The position numbers and the translations under genes are program-made. The notes below the pieces were generated by a model. That model was not told the origin of the DNA. It did no database searches and saw nothing but the letters and a program-made list of their open reading frames with translations. Of a stretch of 6,048 nt of DNA, positions 1-6,048 are shown piece after piece; positions within the stretch are counted from its first letter, which is position 1; every line of letters begins with the position of its first letter. Source of the stretch: Thioalkalivibrio sp. (GTDB lineage Bacteria; Pseudomonadota; Gammaproteobacteria; Ectothiorhodospirales; Ectothiorhodospiraceae); the NCBI GenBank assembly GCA_003553165.1, contig PUOZ01000113.1, positions 1 through 6,048 of the forward strand, read 5' to 3'.

Positions 1-1
1 C

Positions 2-673
2 CTCGCCGAAAACGGGGCGATCACGTCCGAGGCCCTGCGCGCGGGAATGGGCGCCCAGACCCTGCAGTTCGATCGCCAGGGTGACGCCTTCTACGACCAG
101 ATCTCGGCACTGCACAAGTCCGTGCGCGGCTCCGATCCGGACGCAGCGGTCTACTGGCTGGTGCGGATGCTGGATTCGGGCTGCGATCCCGGCTATCTCG
201 GCCGCCGGCTGCTGCGGATGGCCTACGAAGATATCGGTCTGGCCGCCGTGGGCCTCGCCGGCCGCGTGCTCACCGCCTGGGAGACGGTCGAGCGTCTGGG
301 CCGTCCCGAGGCCGACCTCGCGCTGGTACAGGCCGTGATCGAACTGGCCAGCGCACCCAAGAGCAACGCGGCCTACGTCGCCCTGGGCCAGGTGCGTGCC
401 GCATTGGCGGAATCCGGCAGCCTGCCGGTGCCCCTGCACCTGCGCAATGCGCCCACCGCACTGATGCGCGAGGAGGGCTTCGGGAAGGGCTACCGCTACG
501 ATCACGACGAGCCGGACGGCTTTGCGCGTGGACAGACCTATCTGCCCGAGGACCTGCTCGGCCGGCGCTTCTATCGACCCGGCCGCGCCGGCACCGAGCG
601 GGTGCTGGCCGAACGCCTGGAAACCCTGCGCCAGAATCGCGACGAGGACACCGGGTCCGGGGCAGGCGAATGA
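2..673 (+). CDS. rarA: Replication-associated recombination protein A (RarA/MgsA), C-terminal half; 5' end outside window
   Basis: RarA is a cytoplasmic AAA+ ATPase of the clamp-loader/WRNIP1 family that acts at stalled replication forks. The reading frame is open from base 2 with no stop before the TGA at 671-673, giving 223 residues, about half of the usual 430-450. The Walker A/B ATPase part therefore lies upstream of the window, and the ATG at 47 is internal. What is visible is the family's C-terminal oligomerisation region: the stretch FDRQGDAFYDQISALHKS, then RGSDPDAAVYWL, then RRLLRMAYEDIGLA, then ASAPKSNAAY, then the terminal GKGYRYDHDEPDGFA and TYLPEDL segments, all strongly typical of RarA. 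The tail after the last motif is short and ordinary. The stop overlaps the next gene's start (ATGA), so the two are probably cotranscribed. Identification rests on recognised family motifs and I am very sure of it. Confidence 0.96.
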   Translation, partial: LAENGAITSEALRAGMGAQTLQFDRQGDAFYDQISALHKSVRGSDPDAAVYWLVRMLDSGCDPGYLGRRLLRMAYEDIGLAAVGLAGRVLTAWETVERLGRPEADLALVQAVIELASAPKSNAAYVALGQVRAALAESGSLPVPLHLRNAPTALMREEGFGKGYRYDHDEPDGFARGQTYLPEDLLGRRFYRPGRAGTERVLAERLETLRQNRDEDTGSGAGE

Positions 674-1335
674 GACCGTGGATCTGGGGGCTGAGCCTGC
701 TGCTGGCGGCGGTCGTGGTCATCCACTTGATCGCGCGTATTCCGATCGAGGCCATCGACTTCGCCGTGCTCGAAGCACGGTTCCAGGGTTTCGGTGTCTG
801 GGCCTACCTGCTGTTCGTGCTGGCCTTCGTGGTCCTGGCGATGTTTCCGATTCCCTCGACCCTCTGGGTGTTGCTGGGGGGCAGCCTGTTCGGGCCGCTT
901 GTGGGGACCGTGCTCAGCGTCTTCAGCGCGACCGTGGCGGCGGTGCTTGCCTTCGTGATCGGTCGTTTCCTGGCCCGCGATTACGTGAGGACCCACGCCG
1001 GACCCCGTGTGCGCCAGGTGATGCGCGGCGTCGACGCGGAGGGTTGGCGGGTGGTGGCGATGACGCGGCTGATTCCCGTCTTCCCCTTCGCCCCGACCAA
1101 CTACGCGCTGGGTCTGACCGGCATTCGCCTGCAAAGCTATGCCTGGACCACCGGCATCGCGCTGATTCCGAATCTCGCAGCCTACACCTGGCTGGGACAT
1201 GCGACGCGCCAGGCGATGTCGGGCGCCGAAAGCCTGATCCAGATCCTGCTCGGCGTGCTGGCCCTGATCGCGCTCCTGCTGTTTCTGCCGGGCTTCATCC
1301 GGCGGCTGAAAGGCAATAGCGAGAGGGCTGACTGA
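670..1335 (+). CDS. TVP38/TMEM64 family (VTT domain, DedA-like) inner-membrane protein
   Basis: A 221-residue polytopic membrane protein of the TVP38/TMEM64 (SNARE-associated/VTT) family, related to DedA proteins. Members sit in the inner membrane; relatives are linked to lipid scrambling or transport and membrane homeostasis, but the substrate of this one cannot be told. An N-terminal helix spans about residues 5-22 and another about 42-60. The VTT core follows: FPIPST (59-64), GGSLFGPLVG (70-79) and a hydrophobic stretch to about 100. Then comes the family signature RLIPVFPFAPTNYALGLTG (133-151), with Arg133, the prolines, Asn144 and Gly148, a helix near 160-176 and a last helix near 188-209 ending in a basic tail. 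Length is normal. The ATG at 670 overlaps the rarA stop by 4 bp and has only a weak AGG (664-666) upstream, so translation is probably coupled to rarA. The family call is firm and the physiological role is unknown. Confidence 0.92.
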   Translation: MRPWIWGLSLLLAAVVVIHLIARIPIEAIDFAVLEARFQGFGVWAYLLFVLAFVVLAMFPIPSTLWVLLGGSLFGPLVGTVLSVFSATVAAVLAFVIGRFLARDYVRTHAGPRVRQVMRGVDAEGWRVVAMTRLIPVFPFAPTNYALGLTGIRLQSYAWTTGIALIPNLAAYTWLGHATRQAMSGAESLIQILLGVLALIALLLFLPGFIRRLKGNSERAD

Positions 1336-1390
1336 ACGCGAGAACGCCGCTTCCCCTGCGGACGGTCCATGCGGCCCGGGAGGCCCGCCT

Positions 1391-1459
1391 GGAGTGCGGC
1401 AGCCTGCTGCCGCTTTGGCCGGGTTCGGCGTCGAAAGCGGGAGCAGGCTTCCGCACTCC
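1391..1459. repeat. Compound palindrome (REP/BIME-like inverted repeat; possible bidirectional terminator)
   Basis: Two 26-base arms, 1391-1416 and 1434-1459, are reverse complements with 2 mismatches in 26, separated by a 17-base spacer. Each arm is also a small hairpin. In the left arm GCGGCAG (1396-1402) pairs perfectly with CTGCCGC (1407-1413) around a 4-base loop. In the right arm GCGGGAG pairs with CTTCCGC through one G-T wobble around CAGG. The spacer can form a further 3-bp hairpin (1419-1428), and a separate GC-rich imperfect hairpin lies just upstream (1371-1388). The element fills the gap between two convergent genes. There is no T-tract on either strand, so a classical intrinsic terminator is not clear-cut. 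The paired-palindrome architecture is like that of REP/BIME elements. Whether it is dispersed in the genome is not visible here. Confidence 0.7.
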
Positions 1460-1469
1460 GCAAGGGCCC

Positions 1470-2396
1470 TTAGTGGCTCTGCGCGGATGCCTCCGCGGTC
1501 AGTGCGGCGATGCGGCTGCGCTCGTAGTCCAGGGCGGCACCTGCGACGGCGCCGCCGTTGCCGGTCTCCAGCCAGCGCCGGATGCGTCCCGCATCGCCGA
1601 GCGGAGTCCGGGTGCCGAGGGAATCCAGCAGCACCATCACCAGGGGGTCGCCCCCTACGTCCGCCACCATGACCAGGCAACGGCCAGCCTCGTTCAGGTA
1701 GCCGGTCTTGCTCAGGTGGACATCCCAGCGCGACGAATGCACTAGGGCATTGGTGTTGCCGTAGTCCAGGCTGTAGCGGGGCCCACGAAAGTGCACCCGG
1801 TGCTGCGAACCGGTGGACATCTCCCGGATCTCGGGATACGCGTAGGCCGCCTCGACCATCTTCACCAGGTCGCTCGCACTGGCAATGTTCTCCGGCCACA
1901 GTCCCGAGGGATCGACGAAACGGGTCTGTGTCATCCCGAGGGCGTGTGCCTTGGCGTTCATGGCCGCGATGAACGCGTCCAGCCCCCCGGGGTGATTCTG
2001 CGCGAGCACATAGGAGGCCAGGTTTTCGGAGGACATCAAAGTGATGCGGAGCAGGTCACTGCGCCTCGCTTCGGAGCCGATTCGCATCCTCGAAAAGGCG
2101 TTCTTCGGCGGATCGTCGGAGCGCTGTACGATCTGCAGCCACTCGTCCATCGGCGCGCCCGAGTCCAGCACGACCATCGCGGTCATCAGCTTCGTCACGG
2201 AGGCAATCGGGGCGGGGTTGTCCGCGAACTTCTCGTACAGTGGCGCGCTGGACTGCAACGGTGCGACGGCGGCATGCACGGAGGCCAGTTGCAGGTTGGC
2301 AGCGTTCGGCGCCGGTGTCAGCGGCCCCGCACCCGCGGACACGGTAAGCGCCGTGATGCCGGTCACGAGGCCGGCGAGCCACAGGGTTTTTTTCAT
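1470..2396 (-). CDS. pbpG: D-alanyl-D-alanine endopeptidase (penicillin-binding protein 7 type, peptidase S11)
   Basis: A 308-residue exported serine peptidase of family S11. PBP7-type enzymes cleave D-Ala-meso-DAP cross-links in periplasmic peptidoglycan and take part in wall remodelling. The three active-site motifs of penicillin-binding proteins are intact: SVTK at 66-69 (nucleophile Ser66, Lys69), SEN at 123-125 and KTG at 230-232, followed by the family-typical NEAGRCLVM. A signal peptide is clear: MKKT, a hydrophobic core to about residue 19, and an AGA site with likely cleavage after residue 23. I chose the ATG at 2394-2396 because it places this signal at the N-terminus; the longer frame upstream adds 43 unlikely Pro/Arg-rich residues. 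A modest GGGA lies 7 bases upstream. The protein ends soon after the catalytic domain, without the extra C-terminal domain and amphipathic anchor of PBP5/6, which favours PBP7 over a carboxypeptidase. It stands alone, divergent from the TAXI gene. The S11 family is certain and the PBP7 subtype likely. Confidence 0.92.
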   Translation of the reverse strand: MKKTLWLAGLVTGITALTVSAGAGPLTPAPNAANLQLASVHAAVAPLQSSAPLYEKFADNPAPIASVTKLMTAMVVLDSGAPMDEWLQIVQRSDDPPKNAFSRMRIGSEARRSDLLRITLMSSENLASYVLAQNHPGGLDAFIAAMNAKAHALGMTQTRFVDPSGLWPENIASASDLVKMVEAAYAYPEIREMSTGSQHRVHFRGPRYSLDYGNTNALVHSSRWDVHLSKTGYLNEAGRCLVMVADVGGDPLVMVLLDSLGTRTPLGDAGRIRRWLETGNGGAVAGAALDYERSRIAALTAEASAQSH

Positions 2397-2600
2397 GTCT
2401 GGGTCCCGGTTCTGAGGTTGGATGGTGGATGACGGCGGCGTCCCGGTCGGGGGCGTGCCGGCGGGTCGTGGTGCGTGGAGGATAGCGGAAGCCGGCCGCT
2501 CGGCGCACCCCCCGACCGGCGCCAATTGCGGCCCGCTATGCTGTAGGCTTCCCCGGTGGCGTCACCACACTCGCCGCGGGATCCGGCAAGAGGCGGAGCG
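2397..2600. promoter_or_regulatory. Divergent intergenic region, presumed promoters for pbpG (-) and the TAXI gene (+)
   Basis: This 204-bp non-coding gap separates two divergent genes, so it must hold the start signals for at least one of them in each direction. I see only weak candidates. A -10-like TATGCT at 2537-2542 faces the plus-strand gene, and a -10-like TATCCT on the minus strand (2479-2484) faces pbpG. Neither has a convincing -35 box at the right distance. No clear operator-like inverted repeat or riboswitch fold stands out by eye. The role is inferred from gene orientation and the hexamers are tentative. Confidence 0.4.
2590..2598 (+). promoter_or_regulatory. Ribosome-binding site deciding the TAXI gene start
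   Basis: GAGG at 2590-2593 lies 7 bases before the ATG at 2601, with a second purine run GGAG at 2595-2598. This supports ATG 2601 over the in-frame GTG at 2556, which has no good Shine-Dalgarno match and would add 15 non-hydrophobic residues. Confidence 0.6.
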
Positions 2601-4004
2601 ATGACCGATATCCACAAGGGGGCCGGGCGGAGGAATCTCCCGGGCAGCCAGATGACCGGCCTGTTGATCTGGGGCCTGGTGGCCCTTGCCGGGGTCGTTG
2701 CCCTGGCGGTGGCCTGGCAGTTCGTGGAACCGGCGCCTCCCACGCAGGTACGCCTTGCCACCGGAGCGCCCGGAGGCGCCTACGAGCAGGTCGGAAACCG
2801 TTATCGCGACTGGTTCGCCGAAAAGGGCATGCGCCTGGAGCCGGTGGTTACCGCCGGGTCGATGGAGAACTGGGATCTTCTGCTCGCGGGCGAGGTCGAT
2901 GCCGCGCTGGTACAGGGGGGCACCGCTCCCCCGGGGGCGGGTCTCCAACTGGAGGCGGTGGTCAGCATCGCCTTCGAGCCTCTGTTCCTGTTCTACCGGC
3001 GGGACGGCATCGGCGCGGCGAGCGGCGTCGAGGCCGCAAGTCGCCTCGAGGCCCTGACGGGCATGCGGATCGCCATCGGTGCCGAGGGCAGTGGCACCCG
3101 GAGTCTGGTGCAAACGCTGCTGGCCGAGATCGGGCTGGACGAGCGGCTGGCGGAAACCGGGACGGAACTGCTGTCCCTCGGCGGTGCCGCGGCCGTCGAG
3201 GCCCTGCGGGCCGGGACCATCGACGCCGCTGCCTTCGTCATGGCGCCGCAGGCGCCCCTGGTGCGGCAGTTGCTGGCCACCGATGGCCTTGGGTTGGTCG
3301 ACCTCGCGCAGGCGCGCAGTTTTGCCCGCAGGCTGCCGTATCTGTCGTCGGTTACCCTCTATGAGGGTGTCGCCGACCCGGGCCTGAACCTTCCCCCCGC
3401 CGACCTGCGCATGGTGGCGCCCGCGACCTACATCGTCGTGCGCAGGGATACCCATCGCAGCGTCGTCCAGTTGCTGATCGAGGCGGCGCAGCGGGACCGG
3501 ACCATCCATCTCGTCGGTACCGGGAACGAGTTTCCATCCCTGGACTACACCGACATCCCCGTCGGCGAGGATGCCCGGTACTTCTTCGAGCGCGGCCCCA
3601 ACTTCCTGCACCGCCACCTGCCGTTCTGGGCGGCATCGCTGCTGGATCGTCTCGCCATCCTGATCATTCCGCTGCTGACGGTGATCATCCCGCTGTTTCG
3701 CATTGCGCCCGCTGCGTTGCAGTGGAGCGTCCGGCGGCGGATCTTCCGCTGGTACCGCCAGATCAGGGTCATCGACGAGGAAATCGTTCAGCGCGGTGTG
3801 CCCCGGGCACGGCTGGAGGCCGATCTGGCGCTGCTCGAACGCCTGGACCAGGATGTCTCGGCAACCGAGGTGCCATTGTCGTACATGGAGGAGTTCTACA
3901 ATCTGCGCCTGCACATTGCCTACATGCGGCAACGAGTCAAGGACGCGCTGGCCGAGTCCGAACGACCACCCGTGCCGCCGGAGCGCGGCGTAGAGCCGGG
4001 GTGA
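2601..4004 (+). CDS. TAXI-family TRAP-type solute-binding protein with C-terminal membrane segment and cytosolic-looking tail
   Basis: A 467-residue protein. TAXI proteins are type-2 periplasmic binding folds that usually deliver organic acids, amino acids or similar ligands to TRAP permeases. Residues 19-41 form one hydrophobic helix after a basic N-terminus, with no clear cleavage site, so it looks like an anchor. The binding domain covers about 49-310 and shows family motifs: LATGAPGGAYEQVG (52-65), GSMENWDLLLAGEVDAALVQGG (86-107; key residues Gly86, Asp100, Gln105) and AEGSGTRS (161-168). A second strongly hydrophobic segment lies at about 347-372. It is followed by about 95 charged residues that begin SVRRRIFRWYRQIR and contain heptad-like Leu/Ile spacing (about 384-450), suggesting helical or coiled-coil packing in the cytosol. 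Ordinary TAXI proteins are about 310-340 residues, so this tail is an addition, though long membrane-extended versions occur in proteobacteria. No DctQ/DctM permease gene is adjacent. The ligand is unknown. The family call is strong, while the topology and any transport or sensing role are inference. Confidence 0.88.
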   Translation: MTDIHKGAGRRNLPGSQMTGLLIWGLVALAGVVALAVAWQFVEPAPPTQVRLATGAPGGAYEQVGNRYRDWFAEKGMRLEPVVTAGSMENWDLLLAGEVDAALVQGGTAPPGAGLQLEAVVSIAFEPLFLFYRRDGIGAASGVEAASRLEALTGMRIAIGAEGSGTRSLVQTLLAEIGLDERLAETGTELLSLGGAAAVEALRAGTIDAAAFVMAPQAPLVRQLLATDGLGLVDLAQARSFARRLPYLSSVTLYEGVADPGLNLPPADLRMVAPATYIVVRRDTHRSVVQLLIEAAQRDRTIHLVGTGNEFPSLDYTDIPVGEDARYFFERGPNFLHRHLPFWAASLLDRLAILIIPLLTVIIPLFRIAPAALQWSVRRRIFRWYRQIRVIDEEIVQRGVPRARLEADLALLERLDQDVSATEVPLSYMEEFYNLRLHIAYMRQRVKDALAESERPPVPPERGVEPG

Positions 4005-4052
4005 TACGGGTCTGTGGGAGTCTTCCGGAAAGCATTGATGGCTATGCGGTCG

Positions 4053-5663
4053 TCAGAAGGGGATCGGTTCCTGGCCCGGGGTCTCTATTCCGCGGTGTAG
4101 CAGCAGGGTGCCGCTCTGCAGGAGCAGGTCGGTGCTGGCCTGACGGAAACGGATGATGGCAGCGCGGAGGCTGAGCTGACTCTCCAGCAGGTCACGCTGC
4201 GCCTGCGCCACCTCGAGGCCGGTCGCGGTGCCGACCCGGAAACGGATCTCCGCGACCCGCAGCAGCTCTTCCTGGAGCGCCACCGTATCCTCGCGGGCCT
4301 GGACCTGGGCGGCTGCCCGATCCGCTTCGAACCACGCGGCCCGGATATCCTGGATCGCGAGACGCTCGAGGTTGTAGAGAACCTCGCGCGTCTGTTCGCG
4401 CGTCAGGCGGGCGCGGCTCGCCCCCGCCTCGGCCGCGCGGTTGCCCAACGGCAGTTCGAAGCGCAGGCCCGCGACCAGGTCGTAACCGTCCCCCTGGCTG
4501 CCGCGCAACGCGCCGCCAAGGCTTTCGGCGTAGCCCGACGCCCCGAGGGTCAGGAAGAAGTCCAGTCTCGGCAACAGCCCGTTGCGGGTCAGAACGATCT
4601 CGAGATCATCGCGCTGCAGGCGCAGCCGGGTTTCATTGAGGTCGCTGCGGTGGTCCCGGCCCAGAGCCACGTAGACCGCGATCGGTTCCAGTTCGTAGGC
4701 GGTGGGCACTGCGGGGCTGACCGCCACGAAGCCCTGGTCCCAGTCGCTACCGGGCGCCCGGATCAGGCGCGACAACCGGTTCTGGCTTCGGGCCAGCGCG
4801 CTGCGGGCGTCGATCAGGCCCTGGCGGCGCAGCGCAACCTCGGCCCGTGCCCCGATCTCCTCGGTCTCCGGGCGTTCTCCAGCGCGGATGCGACCGCGCG
4901 TCTCCTCCAGCAGCCGCTCGGCGACCCGGAGTGCATTCTCGAGAATCGTGATGTCCTCGGCGGCCAGCACCATCGTCCAGTAGGCCGATTCGACGTCGGC
5001 GACCAGCGTCTCGACGAAGCCCCGCAATTCGTACTCGGAGGCGGTGACATCGAGGCCGGCCTGGCGCAGGCGCACGAGATTGGACTCGATGCGGCCGCCG
5101 CGCAGCAGGGCCTGGGTCAGGCTGAGGCCGCCGCGGCCGGTGAACTGCTCGCTCGCACGCGAACTCTCGGCCCGGTTGCCGCGCACCGAAAGCGTGAGTT
5201 CGGTGCCGGTGGGCAGGTTCTGGCGCAGGCCGGCCTCGGCACGCTCGCGTTCGGAGCGGAAGGTCTCCTGAACCTGGATCTCCTGGAACTGCCGTACGCT
5301 GCGGTCCCGGGCGATCTCCAGATCGGCGAACGCCACCGGGTCGAAACGGGCCCGCTCCTGGGCCTCGAAGGTGCCCTGGATGGCCGGCCGCAGGCGCTCC
5401 GCACGCAGCCCCCGGTTGTTCTCCAGCGCCATCGCGACCGCGTCCTCGAGCGAGAGCCGCGCGCTGCCGTGCGCCGGAGTGGCGCCGGCGTGCATCGTCT
5501 CCGGTGGTATCGACAGACGCAGGGGCTCGGCGTGGATGGTTGCCGAGAGCAGCACGAGCCCGATCAACAGCGCGGCAGTGCAGACCTGCCGGAAGGGCAG
5601 GGTTCGTAATGACGGGCCGCGAAGCCATCGTCGCAGCAGCCCCTGCATGATGGGCTCAGGCAT
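4053..5663 (-). CDS. TolC-family outer-membrane efflux channel protein
   Basis: A 536-residue outer-membrane factor, the exit duct that joins an inner-membrane pump and periplasmic adaptor for efflux across the envelope. The N-terminus is a long basic region (about 28 residues with several Arg) followed by a hydrophobic core (29-41) and a probable signal cleavage after IHA (residue 45). There is no lipobox cysteine, so it is TolC-like rather than an OprM-type lipoprotein. Two outer-membrane efflux repeats follow. The first runs about 69-300 ([20 protein letters not shown], then the long helical hairpin ending [10 protein letters not shown]). The second runs about 325-520 ([20 protein letters not shown], then [15 protein letters not shown], then [20 protein letters not shown]). 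Length is somewhat above the usual 420-490, mainly because of the leader and the first linker. The start at 5663 is chosen for its strong AAGGAGG; an ATG at 5648 is possible. It overlaps the upstream RND gene by 8 bp, so both belong to one efflux operon. The substrate is unknown. Confidence 0.94.
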   Translation of the reverse strand: MPEPIMQGLLRRWLRGPSLRTLPFRQVCTAALLIGLVLLSATIHAEPLRLSIPPETMHAGATPAHGSARLSLEDAVAMALENNRGLRAERLRPAIQGTFEAQERARFDPVAFADLEIARDRSVRQFQEIQVQETFRSERERAEAGLRQNLPTGTELTLSVRGNRAESSRASEQFTGRGGLSLTQALLRGGRIESNLVRLRQAGLDVTASEYELRGFVETLVADVESAYWTMVLAAEDITILENALRVAERLLEETRGRIRAGERPETEEIGARAEVALRRQGLIDARSALARSQNRLSRLIRAPGSDWDQGFVAVSPAVPTAYELEPIAVYVALGRDHRSDLNETRLRLQRDDLEIVLTRNGLLPRLDFFLTLGASGYAESLGGALRGSQGDGYDLVAGLRFELPLGNRAAEAGASRARLTREQTREVLYNLERLAIQDIRAAWFEADRAAAQVQAREDTVALQEELLRVAEIRFRVGTATGLEVAQAQRDLLESQLSLRAAIIRFRQASTDLLLQSGTLLLHRGIETPGQEPIPF

Positions 5664-6048
5664 GACTCCTCCTTGCGTCGGCCGCGGGCGTCCGCTCCGG
5701 GTGGAAGATCAGGTACAGCGAGGGGATCAGGACCAGCGTGATCAGCGTCGATGACAGCAGGCCACCGATGACGACGCGCGCCATCGGTGCCTGGGCCTCG
5801 CCCCCGTCGCCCACCCCCAGGGCCAGCGGCAGCAGCGCCAGGATCGTGGTCAGCGTGGTCATCAGGATCGGGCGCAGGCGCTGGCGTGCAGCGAGCAGTA
5901 CCGCTTCCCGTACCGCCATGCCCTCGGCGCGGTGCAGGCGCGCCATGCGGTCGACCAGCAGGATCGCGTTGTTCACCACGATGCCCACCAGCAGCATCAC
6001 CCCGATCAGCGATTGCACGTTCAGCGTGGTGTCGGTCACCAGCAGCGC
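5656..6048 (-). CDS. RND-family efflux transporter permease, C-terminal fragment; 5' end outside window
   Basis: The frame is open to the right edge, giving the last 130 residues of what is normally an inner-membrane pump of about 1,000-1,050 residues driven by the proton gradient. The fragment corresponds to the last three helices of AcrB-type pumps: [20 protein letters not shown] (TM10), [21 protein letters not shown] (TM11, a very conserved RND signature) and [24 protein letters not shown] (TM12), then a short polar tail. An apparent start within the fragment (GTG at 6037-6039) is an internal valine, and the sequence continues [12 protein letters not shown] from the edge. Where AcrB has Lys940 in TM10 (AKNAIL), this protein has Asn (VNNAIL), while the Arg and Thr equivalent to Arg971 and Thr978 are present. 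The stop overlaps the TolC-family gene by 8 bp. A periplasmic adaptor gene is expected further upstream. The RND call is firm; drug versus metal or other substrate cannot be told, although the VVNNAI signature is unlike the metal pump CzcA. Confidence 0.95.
   Translation of the reverse strand, partial: ALLVTDTTLNVQSLIGVMLLVGIVVNNAILLVDRMARLHRAEGMAVREAVLLAARQRLRPILMTTLTTILALLPLALGVGDGGEAQAPMARVVIGGLLSSTLITLVLIPSLYLIFHPERTPAADARRSHA
5668..5674 (-). promoter_or_regulatory. Strong Shine-Dalgarno site for the TolC-family gene, inside the RND gene
   Basis: Read on the minus strand, AAGGAGG ends 4 bases before the ATG at 5661-5663. It lies within the last codons of the RND gene, so ribosomes finishing the pump can start the channel gene directly. 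It also favours this start over the ATG at 5648. Confidence 0.7.

Noticed and set aside
571..1899. Long 442-codon open frame on the minus strand crossing rarA, the VTT gene, the palindrome and the 3' part of pbpG
   Set aside because: It overlaps three well-supported genes, has low-complexity Gln/His/Arg/Pro-rich composition typical of antisense frames in GC-rich DNA, and shows no recognisable domain.
2387..2393. Run of seven A (minus strand) at codons 2-4 of pbpG, considered as a phase-variable or slippage tract
   Set aside because: Seven bases is short for phase variation, and the run simply encodes the Lys-Lys-Thr of a normal signal peptide. The frame is intact.
2556..2600. Alternative upstream GTG start for the TAXI gene, adding 15 residues
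   Set aside because: It has no good ribosome-binding site, and the added residues push the membrane anchor away from the N-terminus. ATG 2601 has GAGG at 7 bases.
2562..3932. 456-codon minus-strand open frame opposite the TAXI gene
   Set aside because: It is a shadow of the TAXI coding sequence, with Gln/Asp/His/Arg-rich composition and no domain; the plus-strand frame carries clear family motifs.
4005..4052. Short gap between the convergent TAXI and TolC-family genes, searched for a terminator
   Set aside because: Only an 8-base palindrome (TTCCGGAA, 4023-4030) is present, with no stem-loop plus T-tract, so I do not call a terminator.
4650..5609. 319-codon plus-strand open frame opposite the TolC-family gene
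   Set aside because: It is antisense to a strongly supported gene, has shadow-type composition and no recognisable motifs.

Overview
The window is dense, GC-rich bacterial chromosome with short intergenic gaps. The protein families (a RarA ending in the proteobacterial style, a PBP7-type D,D-endopeptidase, a TAXI-type binding protein with a membrane extension, and an RND/TolC pair) suggest a Gram-negative proteobacterium, most likely a gammaproteobacterium. I cannot name the genus. There is no rRNA, tRNA, CRISPR array, transposase, integrase or phage gene, and no sign of recent transfer. It reads as core or housekeeping chromosome.

Layout, left to right. (1) The C-terminal half of rarA (+) enters from the left edge and its stop overlaps the start of a TVP38/TMEM64 (VTT-domain) membrane protein (+), forming a tight two-gene unit. 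(2) A 134-bp gap between convergent genes holds a long imperfect inverted repeat whose arms are themselves small palindromes. It resembles a REP/BIME-type element or a bidirectional transcription end. (3) pbpG (-) encodes an exported S11-family D-Ala-D-Ala endopeptidase. (4) A gap of about 200 bp separates pbpG from a divergently transcribed gene (+) for a TAXI-family solute-binding protein. That protein has an uncleaved-looking N-terminal anchor, a second membrane segment and a cytosolic-looking C-terminal tail. (5) On the minus strand, entering from the right edge, an RND efflux pump (last three membrane helices only) overlaps by 8 bp the start of a TolC-family outer-membrane channel gene, which converges on the TAXI gene.

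Functionally the window groups into replication-fork maintenance (RarA), membrane or envelope functions (VTT protein, PbpG, TAXI protein) and a tripartite efflux system (RND and TolC here; a periplasmic adaptor is expected beyond the right edge). I found no convincing undescribed multi-gene system. The items most worth a second look are the compound palindrome at 1391-1459 and the doubly membrane-anchored TAXI protein without visible permease partners.
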